Positions 56,374-64,000 of a stretch of DNA of 64,000 nt are shown here, in pieces; position 1 is the stretch's first letter; each line of letters begins with the position of its first letter. The position numbers and the translations under genes were made by a program. The notes under the pieces are model-generated. The model was not told where the DNA came from, ran no database searches, and saw only the letters and a list, made by a program, of their open reading frames with translations. The stretch lies in NCBI RefSeq assembly GCF_900116715.1, contig NZ_FPBM01000002.1, positions 1 to 64,000 on the forward strand, given 5' to 3'. The stretch comes from Polaromonas sp. YR568. GTDB lineage: Bacteria; Pseudomonadota; Gammaproteobacteria; Burkholderiales; Burkholderiaceae_C.

Positions 56374-58524
56374 ATGGCCGATATGCCCAATATGCCCGCC
56401 ACCGACCGGGTCAACATCCTGATCGTCGACGACCTGCCCGAAAAGCATGTCGTCATGCGCAGTATCCTGGAGGAGCTGGGGCAAAACATTGTCAGCGCCC
56501 GGTCGGGCCGCGAAGCCCTTCGCCTGGTCCTGCAGATGGAGTTTGCCGCCATCCTGCTCGACGTCAACATGCCCGACATCGACGGGCTGGAGACAGCCAG
56601 CCTGATCCGGCAGTACAAAAAGACCGCGCAGACGCCCATCCTGTTCATCACCGCGTATGTAGACGAGCTTCAGGCCGCCAAGGGCTACGCGCTGGGCGCG
56701 GTCGACTACATCTCTTCGCCGGTGGTGCCCGGCGTGCTGCGCTCCAAGGTCAAGGTGTTTGTCGATTTGCACCGCATGAACCGGCAGTTGCAGCTGCAAG
56801 CGGTGGAACGCGAAGCGCTGGCGCGCGCCGAGGCGGCCCGCACCGCGGCCGAAGATGCCACGCGCCGCGCCGCCTACCTGTCCGAGGCCAGCCAGCGCCT
56901 GTCGATGTCGCTGAATATCGATGCCACCGCGCACGCCCTGGCAGACATTGCCGTGCCCAGCCTGGGCGCCATGGCGGCTGTCGCGCTGCTGGACAGCCAT
57001 GGCGAGCTGCATTGCCGCTGCCTCAAGATTGCGGGTGATGCAGATCCCTCGGTGGGCCCGGTATTGCTCGAATGCCACCGCGAGCTGAGTGCGCCCATGG
57101 CGGCGATGGTGCGCAACGCCATGCTCGCGCGAAAGATAGAGTTTCTGCCTGCGACCGAGCTGTGCGCGGCGCCTGCAATCTCAGCGGCCTTCACGGCATC
57201 GGCGCAGCCTTCCTGGCCGGAGCTGCCGGCCGACCATGAAGAAATGGCGCTGTGCCCGCTGGTCGCCGGCGAGCAGATGCTGGGCGCGCTCATCCTGTTC
57301 GGCAAGGCCGGCGGCTTTGCCCAGGCCGATGCCGCGCTGCTCAGCGAAGTGGTCGGCCGGGCCTCCATCGCGATGGAAAACGCCAGGCTCTACACCCTGG
57401 TGCAAGAGGCCGACCGCCGCAAAAACGAGTTCCTTGCGATGCTGGCGCACGAGCTGCGCAACCCGCTGGCGCCCATCCGCAATGCGGTGCACATCATCAA
57501 CGGCACCAAGGTGGCTGACCCGACGGTGGTGTGGGCGCGCGACGTGATCGCGCGGCAGGTGGACCATATGTCCCGCATGGTCGACGACCTGCTGGACGTC
57601 TCGCGCATCGTGCGCGGCAAGGTGGCGGTGCACATGGAGCCGCTGCTGCTGTCGACCCTGTGCGAGCGCGCCGTCGAAGCCAGCGGCCCGCTGCTGGCCG
57701 CCCGGCAGCAGGAGCTGACGGTCGACATTCCGGCTGAGGCGGTAGTGTTGCGCGGGGACCTGGTGCGCCTGTCCCAGGTGCTGTCCAACCTGCTCAACAA
57801 CGCGTCCAAGTTCACCGATTCGCAGGGAAAGATCACCCTGAGCGCATCATTGCAGGGCGAGGGCGTCGGCATTACCGTGACGGACAGCGGGCAGGGCATT
57901 GAGGCGGAGTTTTTGCCGCATATCTTTGACCTGTTTGCGCAGGGCGACCAGGCGCTGGACCGCGCCCAGGGCGGCCTGGGGATAGGGCTGACGCTGGTCA
58001 AACACCTGGTGGAACTGCACAAAGGCACGGTCGAGGCATTCAGCGAAGGCCGGGGCAAGGGAAGCCGGATCTCTGTGTACTTCCCGGCCAGCCTGCCGGT
58101 GCCGGGTGCGGCGCTTCCGGCCACCGATGCGCCCAAAACCGCCAAGCCGGTGCAGGCGGCATCCCGCAAGGTCCTTGTCGTCGACGACTTGCCGGCTTCG
58201 GCCGACACGCTGAAGGTCCTGCTCGAACTCGAAGGTTTTGTTGTTCGCATTGCCAATGACGGCGCGACGGCGCTGGCGATTGCCCAGGAATTTGTTCCCG
58301 ACGTGCTCATCCTCGACATCGGCTTGCCGGGCATGGACGGCTTTGAGGTGGCACGCCAGCTGCGCAGCCGCCCCGAGTCCAAAAACGCGGTGCTGATCGC
58401 ATTGACCGGCTACGGCGAAGCGGAAAGCCGGCTGCGTTCGCAAAAGGCAGGCTTTGATCACCACGTAGTGAAACCGGCGGACATCGACTTCCTGTTGTCC
58501 ATCGTCAGCCAGCCGCCGGCGTAA
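56374..58524 (+). CDS. Hybrid histidine kinase, REC-GAF-HisKA-HATPase-REC
   Basis: 716 residues from ATG 56374, which has GGAG nine bases upstream; a GTG at 56338 overlapping the previous stop is possible. The N-terminal receiver has Asp63 (LLDVNMPDIDG), then a coiled coil with RAEAARTAAEDATRRAAYL, a GAF domain, HisKA with His359 (MLAHELRNPLAP), a HATPase (LLNNASKF, GGLGIGLTLV) and a C-terminal receiver with Asp648 (ILDIGLPGMDG). No membrane helix is visible. It directly follows the giant kinase, so the two are probably coexpressed and may exchange phosphate. Confidence 0.92.
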   Translation: MADMPNMPATDRVNILIVDDLPEKHVVMRSILEELGQNIVSARSGREALRLVLQMEFAAILLDVNMPDIDGLETASLIRQYKKTAQTPILFITAYVDELQAAKGYALGAVDYISSPVVPGVLRSKVKVFVDLHRMNRQLQLQAVEREALARAEAARTAAEDATRRAAYLSEASQRLSMSLNIDATAHALADIAVPSLGAMAAVALLDSHGELHCRCLKIAGDADPSVGPVLLECHRELSAPMAAMVRNAMLARKIEFLPATELCAAPAISAAFTASAQPSWPELPADHEEMALCPLVAGEQMLGALILFGKAGGFAQADAALLSEVVGRASIAMENARLYTLVQEADRRKNEFLAMLAHELRNPLAPIRNAVHIINGTKVADPTVVWARDVIARQVDHMSRMVDDLLDVSRIVRGKVAVHMEPLLLSTLCERAVEASGPLLAARQQELTVDIPAEAVVLRGDLVRLSQVLSNLLNNASKFTDSQGKITLSASLQGEGVGITVTDSGQGIEAEFLPHIFDLFAQGDQALDRAQGGLGIGLTLVKHLVELHKGTVEAFSEGRGKGSRISVYFPASLPVPGAALPATDAPKTAKPVQAASRKVLVVDDLPASADTLKVLLELEGFVVRIANDGATALAIAQEFVPDVLILDIGLPGMDGFEVARQLRSRPESKNAVLIALTGYGEAESRLRSQKAGFDHHVVKPADIDFLLSIVSQPPA

Positions 58525-58566
58525 GCGTGGTGGCACGCGGCGGGCCCCGGGCGCGCTGGCTCAGCT

Positions 58567-59490
58567 TTACCCGGTGCGAAATATCTCCGGCAAGGTGTCC
58601 ACCTCGCTGAGCTTTTCCACCACCAGCGCGATGAAGGCCGACACCGCCAGCGGCAGTTGCCGCCGGCTCGGGTAGAGCACGCTCAGGCCGTGGCCGGTGC
58701 GCTGGTATTGCGGCAGCACGGGCACCAGCCGGCCGGCTTGCACGTCCAGCCGGGCCATGGCGGGCGGCAGCAGCGCAATGCCCAGGCCGGCCAGCGTGGC
58801 CTTGCGCAGCGACTGCGCCGTGTTGCCGCTAAAGCGGCCGGTAACCTGCACTTCTTCTTCCACACCATCAGGGCCGGTCAGGCGCCAGGTGTTGTGGCCG
58901 CTGGGGTGGGCCGGCGCCACGCAGTCGTGGTTCACCAGATCCTGCAGCGTGGCCGGTGCGCCGCGCCCGGCAAGGTAGGCCGGGCTGGCCACCATGCCGT
59001 CGCTGCGCGCGCCCATCAGCTGACGGCCTACATAACCGAGATCACGCAACGGCCCGCCGCGAAACGCCACGTCGATCTGCTCGGCAATCAGGTCGGCTTT
59101 GGCGTCGCTCAGTACAAAGTCCAGCCGTACCCGCGGGTGCGCCGCCAGAAAGTCGGCTACCCATTCCATGGGGAAAAAATCAAAAAAATCAGCCGTTGCC
59201 GCCACGCGCACGAGGCCGCTGGGCTCCTGGCTGCCCGACATCAGTTCCTGGCCGGCCTCGGCCAGCCCGTCGACCGCGCCCGCGCAGCGCTCATGGAAAG
59301 CCTGGCCGGCGCTGGTCAGCGTGAGTTTGCGCGTCGAGCGCTGCATCAGCCGCGTGCCCAGCTGGGCCTCCAGCTGCTGGACGCGCCGGCTCACGGTATT
59401 GGCCGGCAGGCCCAGCCGCCGCGCCGCCTCGGCAAAACTGCCGCATCGCACCACCTGCACAAACAGGGCGACATCGTTGAGATCCAGCAT
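58567..59490 (-). CDS. LysR-family transcriptional regulator
   Basis: 307 residues. The helix-turn-helix is in the first 60 residues (LFVQVVRCGSFAEAARRLGLPANTVSRRVQQLEAQLGTRLMQRSTR), followed by an effector domain with PMEWVADFLAAHPRVRLDFVLSDAKADLIAEQIDVAFRGG. Such proteins regulate divergent genes by binding T-N11-A sites. It is divergent from the FMN reductase gene, 136 bases away, which is the likely target. Confidence 0.93.
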   Translation of the reverse strand: MLDLNDVALFVQVVRCGSFAEAARRLGLPANTVSRRVQQLEAQLGTRLMQRSTRKLTLTSAGQAFHERCAGAVDGLAEAGQELMSGSQEPSGLVRVAATADFFDFFPMEWVADFLAAHPRVRLDFVLSDAKADLIAEQIDVAFRGGPLRDLGYVGRQLMGARSDGMVASPAYLAGRGAPATLQDLVNHDCVAPAHPSGHNTWRLTGPDGVEEEVQVTGRFSGNTAQSLRKATLAGLGIALLPPAMARLDVQAGRLVPVLPQYQRTGHGLSVLYPSRRQLPLAVSAFIALVVEKLSEVDTLPEIFRTG

Positions 59491-59626
59491 GGCATATTCC
59501 TTCTGTGTGTGGATGAGTGCAATCCCATTGTCCCATCTAGTCAGGTAATGCGTGCAACCCTAATCTTCTGTTCATGGGCAGCCACGCCGCAGGCCTTTCT
59601 TTTATTCACACTTTTCAGGACATTTC

Positions 59627-60211
59627 ATGAGCTCATCCGCACCCCGTATCGGCATCATCATCGGCTCCACCCGCGAAGGCCGCTTTGGCGACAAGCCCGC
59701 GCAATGGATTCACACCATCGCCCAGCAGCGCACCGACCTGGCCTTTGAGCTGATAGACCTGCGCGACCACCCGCTGCCTTTTTTCGCCGAGCCCATGTCG
59801 CCCGCCTGGGCGCCCGTGAAAAATGAGGCCGCGCAGCGCTGGGCCGCCAAACTCGCCACGCTGGACGGCCTGGTCGTCGTCACGCCTGAGTACAACCACG
59901 GCCCCAGCGCCGTGCTGAAAAACGCCTTTGACTACGCCTACAAGGAATTCATCCGCAAGCCCATCGGTTTTGTGGGCTACGGCGGCGTGGGCGCCGCGCG
60001 CGCCGTCGAGCAGCTGCGCCTCATCGCGACCGAACTGCAGATGGCGCCGGTGCGCAATGCCGTGCACATCGGCATGGTGGAGTTCATGGGCATCTGGCAG
60101 CAAGGCAAGACCTTTGAAGACTTCCCGCACCTGGCGCAGGCCGCTACCGGCCTGCTCGATGACATGGCCTGGTGGGCGAGGGCGCTCAAAACCGCGAGGG
60201 AAGTAGCATGA
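59627..60211 (+). CDS. NAD(P)H-dependent FMN reductase
   Basis: 194 residues of flavodoxin-like fold. The FMN phosphate loop is IIGSTREGRFGDKPAQW (residues 12-28), and the ring-contact motif TPEYNHGPSAVLKNAFDYA is near residues 86-104. Such enzymes reduce FMN, quinones, azo dyes or chromate. It is divergent from the LysR gene and its stop overlaps the start of the pirin gene (ATGA at 60208-60211), so the two are one translation-coupled unit. Confidence 0.93.
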   Translation: MSSSAPRIGIIIGSTREGRFGDKPAQWIHTIAQQRTDLAFELIDLRDHPLPFFAEPMSPAWAPVKNEAAQRWAAKLATLDGLVVVTPEYNHGPSAVLKNAFDYAYKEFIRKPIGFVGYGGVGAARAVEQLRLIATELQMAPVRNAVHIGMVEFMGIWQQGKTFEDFPHLAQAATGLLDDMAWWARALKTAREVA

Positions 60212-61059
60212 GCAGCGCCGTCGCCACAGCCGCCCGCGCCATCGTCTACCGCACTCGCGGCAGCGCCCATGGGCCGATCACGCGGCTGGTAAGCCCAGGC
60301 GACCTGGGTGAATTCCTCAAACCCTTTGTGTTCCTCGACCTGTTTGGCTTCAAGCCTGCGGCCGGCCACAAAGGCTTTGGCATGCACCCGCATTCGGGCA
60401 TCGCCACGCTGACCTTCATGATTGAAGGCGACGTCAGCTATGAAGACACCACCGGCAAAAAGGGCGTGCTGCCCGCCGGCGGCGTGGAATGGATGCGCGC
60501 CGGCAACGGCGTCTGGCACACGGGTGCGCCAGTCAGCAGCTCGCCCGTGCAGGGCTTCCAGCTGTGGGTGGCGCTGCCGGCTTCAGAAGAAAACGCCCCC
60601 GCGCAAAGCCTTTACCTTTCACCTGAGCAGGTGCAGCAAGAGGGCCCGGCCCGCGTACTGCTGGGCCGCTACGGCGCGGCGCAAAGCCTTATCCCCGCGC
60701 CGGCCGACATGAACTACCTGGCCGTGCGCCTGAAAGACGGCGAGCACTGGCGCTACACGCCACCCGAAGGCCACACCGTGGGCTGGGTCGCGGTCAACGC
60801 CGGCCGGCTCGACGCAGGTGACGACACCGGCGGCGCTATCGCCACAGGCGAACTCGCGGTGTTTGAAGAATCCGGCGAGGCCATTGACTTCATCGCCCGA
60901 GGCGACACGGCCTTTGTGCTGGGCTCGGCCGTCAAGCATCCGCATGACCTGGTGATGGGCTATTACTCGGTGCACACCAGCCGGGCGGCGCTGGCTCAGG
61001 GTGAGGCGGAGATCCAGCGGATCGGGATGCAGCTGCGGGAAGAAGGGCGCCTGGGTTAA
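60208..61059 (+). CDS. Pirin-family protein
   Basis: 283 residues. Cupin-type metal site: GFGMHPHSGIATLTFMIEGDVSYEDT (His/His/Glu pattern), then VEWMRAGNGVWHTGAPVSS. Pirins bind Fe and some have quercetin 2,3-dioxygenase activity or act as redox switches; the activity here is not proven. The start overlaps the reductase stop, and its end overlaps the convergent AraC gene by four bases. Confidence 0.93.
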   Translation: MSSAVATAARAIVYRTRGSAHGPITRLVSPGDLGEFLKPFVFLDLFGFKPAAGHKGFGMHPHSGIATLTFMIEGDVSYEDTTGKKGVLPAGGVEWMRAGNGVWHTGAPVSSSPVQGFQLWVALPASEENAPAQSLYLSPEQVQQEGPARVLLGRYGAAQSLIPAPADMNYLAVRLKDGEHWRYTPPEGHTVGWVAVNAGRLDAGDDTGGAIATGELAVFEESGEAIDFIARGDTAFVLGSAVKHPHDLVMGYYSVHTSRAALAQGEAEIQRIGMQLREEGRLG

Positions 61060-62039
61060 TGCAACGGCTTGGCGCTTTCCTTGCGGATTGCGCCGGGTGA
61101 TACGCCCATCAGCCGCTTGAAGGCGCGGTTGAACGCGGCTTCCGAGCTGTAGCCCAGCCGCGCCGCCATGTCGGCGAGCTTGATGTCTTTTTCCTGGAGC
61201 CAGGCGGCGGCTACCTGCATGCGCCAGCGCGCCACGTACTGCATGGCGGGCTCGCCCACGAGGGTACTGAAGCGCGCCGCAAACGCCGAGCGGGACATGC
61301 CGGCCTCCTGCGCCAGGGATTCCAGCGTCCAGGGTTTCTCGGGTTCGCGGTGCACCCGGCTGATGGCGCGGCCTATTTGCCTGTCTTGCAGCGCGGCAAA
61401 CCAGCCGGTCCGCGCGGCCGGGTCGTGCTCAATCCACGAACGTATGGCCTGAATCACCAGGATGTCGGCCAGCCGCGTGATCACGGTTTCGCCGCCCGGG
61501 CGCAGCGCGCTCGCCTCGGCCGCCAGAAAGCGCAGCGTACTTTGCATCCAGTCAAATTGCGGCGTGCCGGCGGTGGTGTCTATATTGATAACAGGCGGCA
61601 GCAGGCTCACCAGGTGCCGGCCCAGCGAGTGGTCCAGCCTCACGGCGCCGCACACCACATGGGTGGCCGCGCCGTCCCGGCCGTGGCGCAGAACTTCAAA
61701 CCGCTCACTGACCTGCTCGCGCGGCAGCTCGAACAGGGGATCGGCCCGTATACCCGGATCACTGACGATGTTGTGGCCGCGGGAGTAGGGCACCAGCGCG
61801 AAGTCGCCGGGTTGCAGCAGGCGGGGCGCCTCGCCCTCCACCTCCAGCCAGCAACGGCCCGAAGTCACCGCATGGAACATCAGGCAGTCCTTCATCTCGG
61901 GCAAGGCCAGGCCCCAGGGCGCGGTGAACTCGGAGCGGCAATAAAACACGCCGCTGATGCGCAAGAAGTGCAGGGCCTCACCTGACAAGGGGACCTGCGG
62001 CACGGCTGTTGGGGCTTGCGTGGGCGTGGCTGCTTTCAT
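61056..62039 (-). CDS. AraC-family transcriptional regulator with cupin sensing domain
   Basis: 327 residues. The N-terminal AraC_binding/cupin part has LMFHAVTSGRCWLEVEGEAPRLLQPGDFALVPYSRGHNIV. The C-terminal AraC DNA-binding domain (from about 225) shows ISRVHREPEKPWTLESLAQEAGMSRSAFAARFSTLVGEPAMQYVARWRMQVAAAWL and YSSEAAFNRAFKRLMGVSPGAIRK. I chose the ATG at 62039. It is divergent from the NmrA gene over a region with repeats that could be its binding sites. Confidence 0.92.
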   Translation of the reverse strand: MKAATPTQAPTAVPQVPLSGEALHFLRISGVFYCRSEFTAPWGLALPEMKDCLMFHAVTSGRCWLEVEGEAPRLLQPGDFALVPYSRGHNIVSDPGIRADPLFELPREQVSERFEVLRHGRDGAATHVVCGAVRLDHSLGRHLVSLLPPVINIDTTAGTPQFDWMQSTLRFLAAEASALRPGGETVITRLADILVIQAIRSWIEHDPAARTGWFAALQDRQIGRAISRVHREPEKPWTLESLAQEAGMSRSAFAARFSTLVGEPAMQYVARWRMQVAAAWLQEKDIKLADMAARLGYSSEAAFNRAFKRLMGVSPGAIRKESAKPLH

Positions 62040-62040
62040 G

Positions 62041-62162
62041 TTTGACACTTTGCACGGAGTTGACGGCAAATGCCATAACTCTACGCATCCATGGACGAAT
62101 GATCAATATTTTGACACTTTTCAGCATTGAAAGTCCAGCTTCAGATTTTTACCATGGACTTT
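62041..62162. promoter_or_regulatory. Candidate operators between the AraC and NmrA genes
   Basis: A direct repeat TTTGACACTTT occurs at 62041-62051 and 62110-62120. A perfect eight-base inverted repeat AAAGTCCA / TGGACTTT lies at 62130-62137 and 62155-62162, centred about 40 bases before the NmrA-like start. These are plausible AraC-family binding sites, but the binding partner is an inference. Confidence 0.5.
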
Positions 62163-62185
62163 TAACTTCACGCAAAGGATGAGTC

Positions 62186-63088
62186 ATGAAAGTTGTAGTC
62201 ATGGGTGCAACGGGCCGCACCGGGAAAAGAGTCGCAACCGCCTTGCTGGCCAGCGGCATCGAGGTTCATGTGCTGGGGCGCGAGCCGGCCCGGCTGGCGG
62301 ACTTGAAAAAGGCCGGCGCCCGGGTTTGGGCCGGCGACCCGACGCGCGGTGATTTTTTGAAGGAGGCCTTCAAGGGCGCAGATGCGGTCTACACCTTGCT
62401 GCCCTACAAAGTCAGCGAACCCAATTACCGCGCCACACAGGCTCTGTTGGGCGAAGCCATCATCGAGGGGATACGCGGCAGCGGCGTCAAAAACGTGGTC
62501 TACCTGAGCAGCCTGGGCGCCGACCAGCCCGGCGGCACCGGCATGATAGACACCATGCGCGAGCAGGAGCAACGCCTGCAGGCCCTGATGAAATCAACGC
62601 CAGGCCTGAATGTGCTGTGCCTGCGGGCAGGCTCGTTTTTCGAGAACTTCTACGCCGCGCTGGACGTGATCAAACACGAAGGCATCAATGCCGATGCGGT
62701 TCGCCCGGACTATCCCGTGCCCATGATTGCCTCCAGCGACATTGCCGATGCGGCAGTGGCAGCCCTGAAGGCGCTCGACTGGAAAGGTTTTGCGGTCCGC
62801 GAACTGCTGGGCCAACGGGACATCAGCTACACCGAAGCCACCCGGATCCTGGGCGAACGCATAGGCCGGCCGGAGCTTCAGTATGTCCAGCTGTCCTATG
62901 ACGACCTCGAGCAAACCCTGCTGGCCGGCGGATTCGCCGCCGACGTCGCGCCGCTTTACGTCGACATCGCCCGAGCCATCAACGAAGACCGCATAAAAAC
63001 CCTGGAAGGCCGCAACGCTGGCAACACCACGGCGACCAGGTTCGAAGACTTCGCCGAAGAACTGGCCCGAGCCTACGGGGAAGCCTGA
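62186..63088 (+). CDS. NmrA-like NAD(P)-binding protein (atypical SDR)
   Basis: 300 residues. Rossmann fold with VVVMGATGRTGKRVATALLA (GxxGxxG) at the start and ADAVYTLLPYKVSEPNYRAT later; the typical SDR catalytic Tyr-x3-Lys is absent, as in NmrA and other atypical SDRs that sense redox state or reduce quinones. LRAGSFFENFYAALDVIKHEG is also family sequence. AGGA lies about seven bases before the ATG. It is divergent from the AraC regulator, the probable controller. Confidence 0.88.
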   Translation: MKVVVMGATGRTGKRVATALLASGIEVHVLGREPARLADLKKAGARVWAGDPTRGDFLKEAFKGADAVYTLLPYKVSEPNYRATQALLGEAIIEGIRGSGVKNVVYLSSLGADQPGGTGMIDTMREQEQRLQALMKSTPGLNVLCLRAGSFFENFYAALDVIKHEGINADAVRPDYPVPMIASSDIADAAVAALKALDWKGFAVRELLGQRDISYTEATRILGERIGRPELQYVQLSYDDLEQTLLAGGFAADVAPLYVDIARAINEDRIKTLEGRNAGNTTATRFEDFAEELARAYGEA

Positions 63089-63196
63089 GCTTCAGCGTAG
63101 CAGGGGCGAGATGGAGAAAGGGCCTGGAATCCTAGGCCCTGGTTCCATCTGAATATTAGTTAACATAATATACATCGTAGAACATAAACCCAATTT

Positions 63197-63514
63197 CTAG
63201 ATAGACTCGTTCTGGCTATCCGCCACCTGGCAAGCATCGCCAGAAATACATAGCCTCTCCAGAAACTCAATCGTCTTCCAGGTCTGCCACTTCACGCGAT
63301 CGGCAAACCAGTAGGCAGTCACGGGCCGCTGTGACATGACGGACAAGGCGCCCATCACGTCCGCAGTATGAAGCGAATCCGGCAGGTCCGGCCACTTCAG
63401 CAAGCGGTATTCGGGGCCGTCTGTATGTTCAGGCAGCAATGTGGTGTCCGGCGCGGGGGCTTCGGTTCCGTAGAAGCGGCGCAGGATGGGCATGGTGAGC
63501 AAGTGAAGTGACAA
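63197..63514 (-). CDS. Conserved hypothetical protein, unknown
   Basis: 105 residues. I chose the TTG at 63514 because GGAG precedes it with a seven-base gap; the next ATG (63493) has no RBS. The middle shows YRLLKWPDLPDSLHTADVMGALSVMSQRPVTAYWFAD, which looks like a compact helical (possibly winged-helix) domain. Not recognised as a named family. A 108-base gap with AT-rich sequence lies on its 3' side. Confidence 0.6.
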   Translation of the reverse strand: MSLHLLTMPILRRFYGTEAPAPDTTLLPEHTDGPEYRLLKWPDLPDSLHTADVMGALSVMSQRPVTAYWFADRVKWQTWKTIEFLERLCISGDACQVADSQNESI

Positions 63515-63580
63515 GGGATTGCTCCAATACTTATATATATGAGGTGAAGGGTGGCGCTGGGCGAATTACCGCCCGGGCAA

Positions 63581-63599
63581 GCCGCCGGCAGCCGGCGGC
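63581..63599. repeat. GC palindrome
   Basis: GCCGCCGGC / GCCGGCGGC separated by one base, followed by another GC dyad (GGGCTGCCGGGG). It lies between the hypothetical gene and the Pro/Ala-rich gene tail and may end the latter's transcript, though no T run follows. Confidence 0.5.
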
Positions 63600-63637
63600 C
63601 CAAGGGCTGCCGGGGTTGCCGTTCGCTGCCGACGGGT

Positions 63638-64000
63638 TTATTGAGGCGCCGCGTTGGCCGAGACCGTCATGGGTGCGGCCTGCTGGTTCACGCTGACCGG
63701 CGTCAAGGTTGCGGGTGTAGCCGCCTGCCCTGCCCCGTCCGCCTCCAGCGATTTGTTGCGCGGCGGGTTGCGTGGCGCGCGTGGCGGCACTTTGGCTGGT
63801 GGGGCCTTGATGACCGGTTTGATCACGGCGACCTTGACCTGGGGTGCGGTGCCGGCCTTGGGCGCTTTCACCCTGGCTTCCGGAGCTTCTCGCGTTTCGG
63901 GCGCGACGAGTGCGGTCTTGGGCGCCAGGGCCGTGGCGGGCACAAACACCGGCATGGCGGTGTTGACCGGGGCCGCCGCGACCGGGCCTTGTGGCACGGG
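63638..64000 (-). CDS. Pro/Ala-rich protein, C-terminal part, runs off the window
   Basis: The frame is open from its stop at 63638 to the window edge, so the N-terminus is outside. The visible part is a low-complexity Pro/Ala/Lys sequence (KVAVIKPVIKAPPAKVPPRA and APQ at the end). There is no domain I can recognise. Such tails occur in periplasmic or cell-envelope proteins with variable linkers. Codon use and lack of stops over 360 bases in this frame support it being coding. Confidence 0.5.
   Translation of the reverse strand, partial: PVPQGPVAAAPVNTAMPVFVPATALAPKTALVAPETREAPEARVKAPKAGTAPQVKVAVIKPVIKAPPAKVPPRAPRNPPRNKSLEADGAGQAATPATLTPVSVNQQAAPMTVSANAAPQ

Overview
The window is high-GC chromosomal DNA from a betaproteobacterium, most likely a member of the Comamonadaceae close to Polaromonas, Rhodoferax or Variovorax. 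The evidence is the gene order rimP-nusA-infB-rbfA-truB-typA, the guaB-guaA pair, the split yejABEF and ratA-rnfH arrangements, and several short intergenic repeats that I associate with that family. No rRNA gene or species marker is present, so the genus is an inference.

Layout. 1-1.4 kb: the end of an IS21-family element has cut a TolC-type gene, and an RTX-toxin acyltransferase-like gene (HlyC family) follows; this looks like a decaying type I secretion locus. 1.4-9.3 kb: tRNA-Ser(GGA), DUF2237, a stomatin/NfeD pair, an Orn/Lys/Arg decarboxylase, a secreted ATP-dependent DNA ligase behind a perfect LexA-type box, a GFA-domain protein, a GNAT acetyltransferase and fabI. 9.4-15.1 kb: a complete YejABEF-type peptide importer. 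15.4-24.1 kb: the transcription/translation operon rimP-nusA-infB-rbfA-truB, then typA, with a recognisable promoter and a leader terminator in front. 24.3-28.2 kb: a DMT exporter overlapping a 3-hydroxyisobutyryl-CoA-hydrolase-like gene, then a lipoprotein/ECF sigma/anti-sigma operon. 28.3-35.2 kb: smpB, divergent ratA-rnfH, guaB, guaA and small metabolic genes.

35.3-46.8 kb: a tRNA deaminase (TadA) fused in one reading frame to a complete haloalkane-dehalogenase-like hydrolase; a muropeptide carboxypeptidase with a histidine-rich tail; an aldehyde dehydrogenase preceded by a possible leader peptide and a long hairpin; an adenylate-cyclase/FHA protein; a penicillin acylase; and a large-subunit catalase. 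46.8-58.5 kb: a signalling region with a lone receiver protein, small lineage-specific proteins, a degenerate kinase, a 2010-residue soluble hybrid histidine kinase made largely of near-identical 92-residue HAMP units (exact 276-bp DNA period), and a second hybrid kinase directly after it. 58.6-64 kb: LysR and AraC regulators around an FMN reductase/pirin pair, an NmrA-like protein, and the tail of a Pro/Ala-rich protein that runs off the edge.

How they work together: the core genes make a translation-centred block (tRNA, NusA, IF-2, RbfA, TruB, TypA, SmpB, TadA). The accessory genes are mostly sensing and stress response (two hybrid kinases, ECF sigma factor, cyclase-FHA, catalase, SOS-linked ligase). 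The items most worth following are the poly-HAMP kinase locus, the TadA-dehalogenase fusion, the SOS box at the ligase, the putative leader peptide before the aldehyde dehydrogenase, and the HlyC-like protein that appears to lack its catalytic histidine. All family assignments come from reading the translations; no database was searched.
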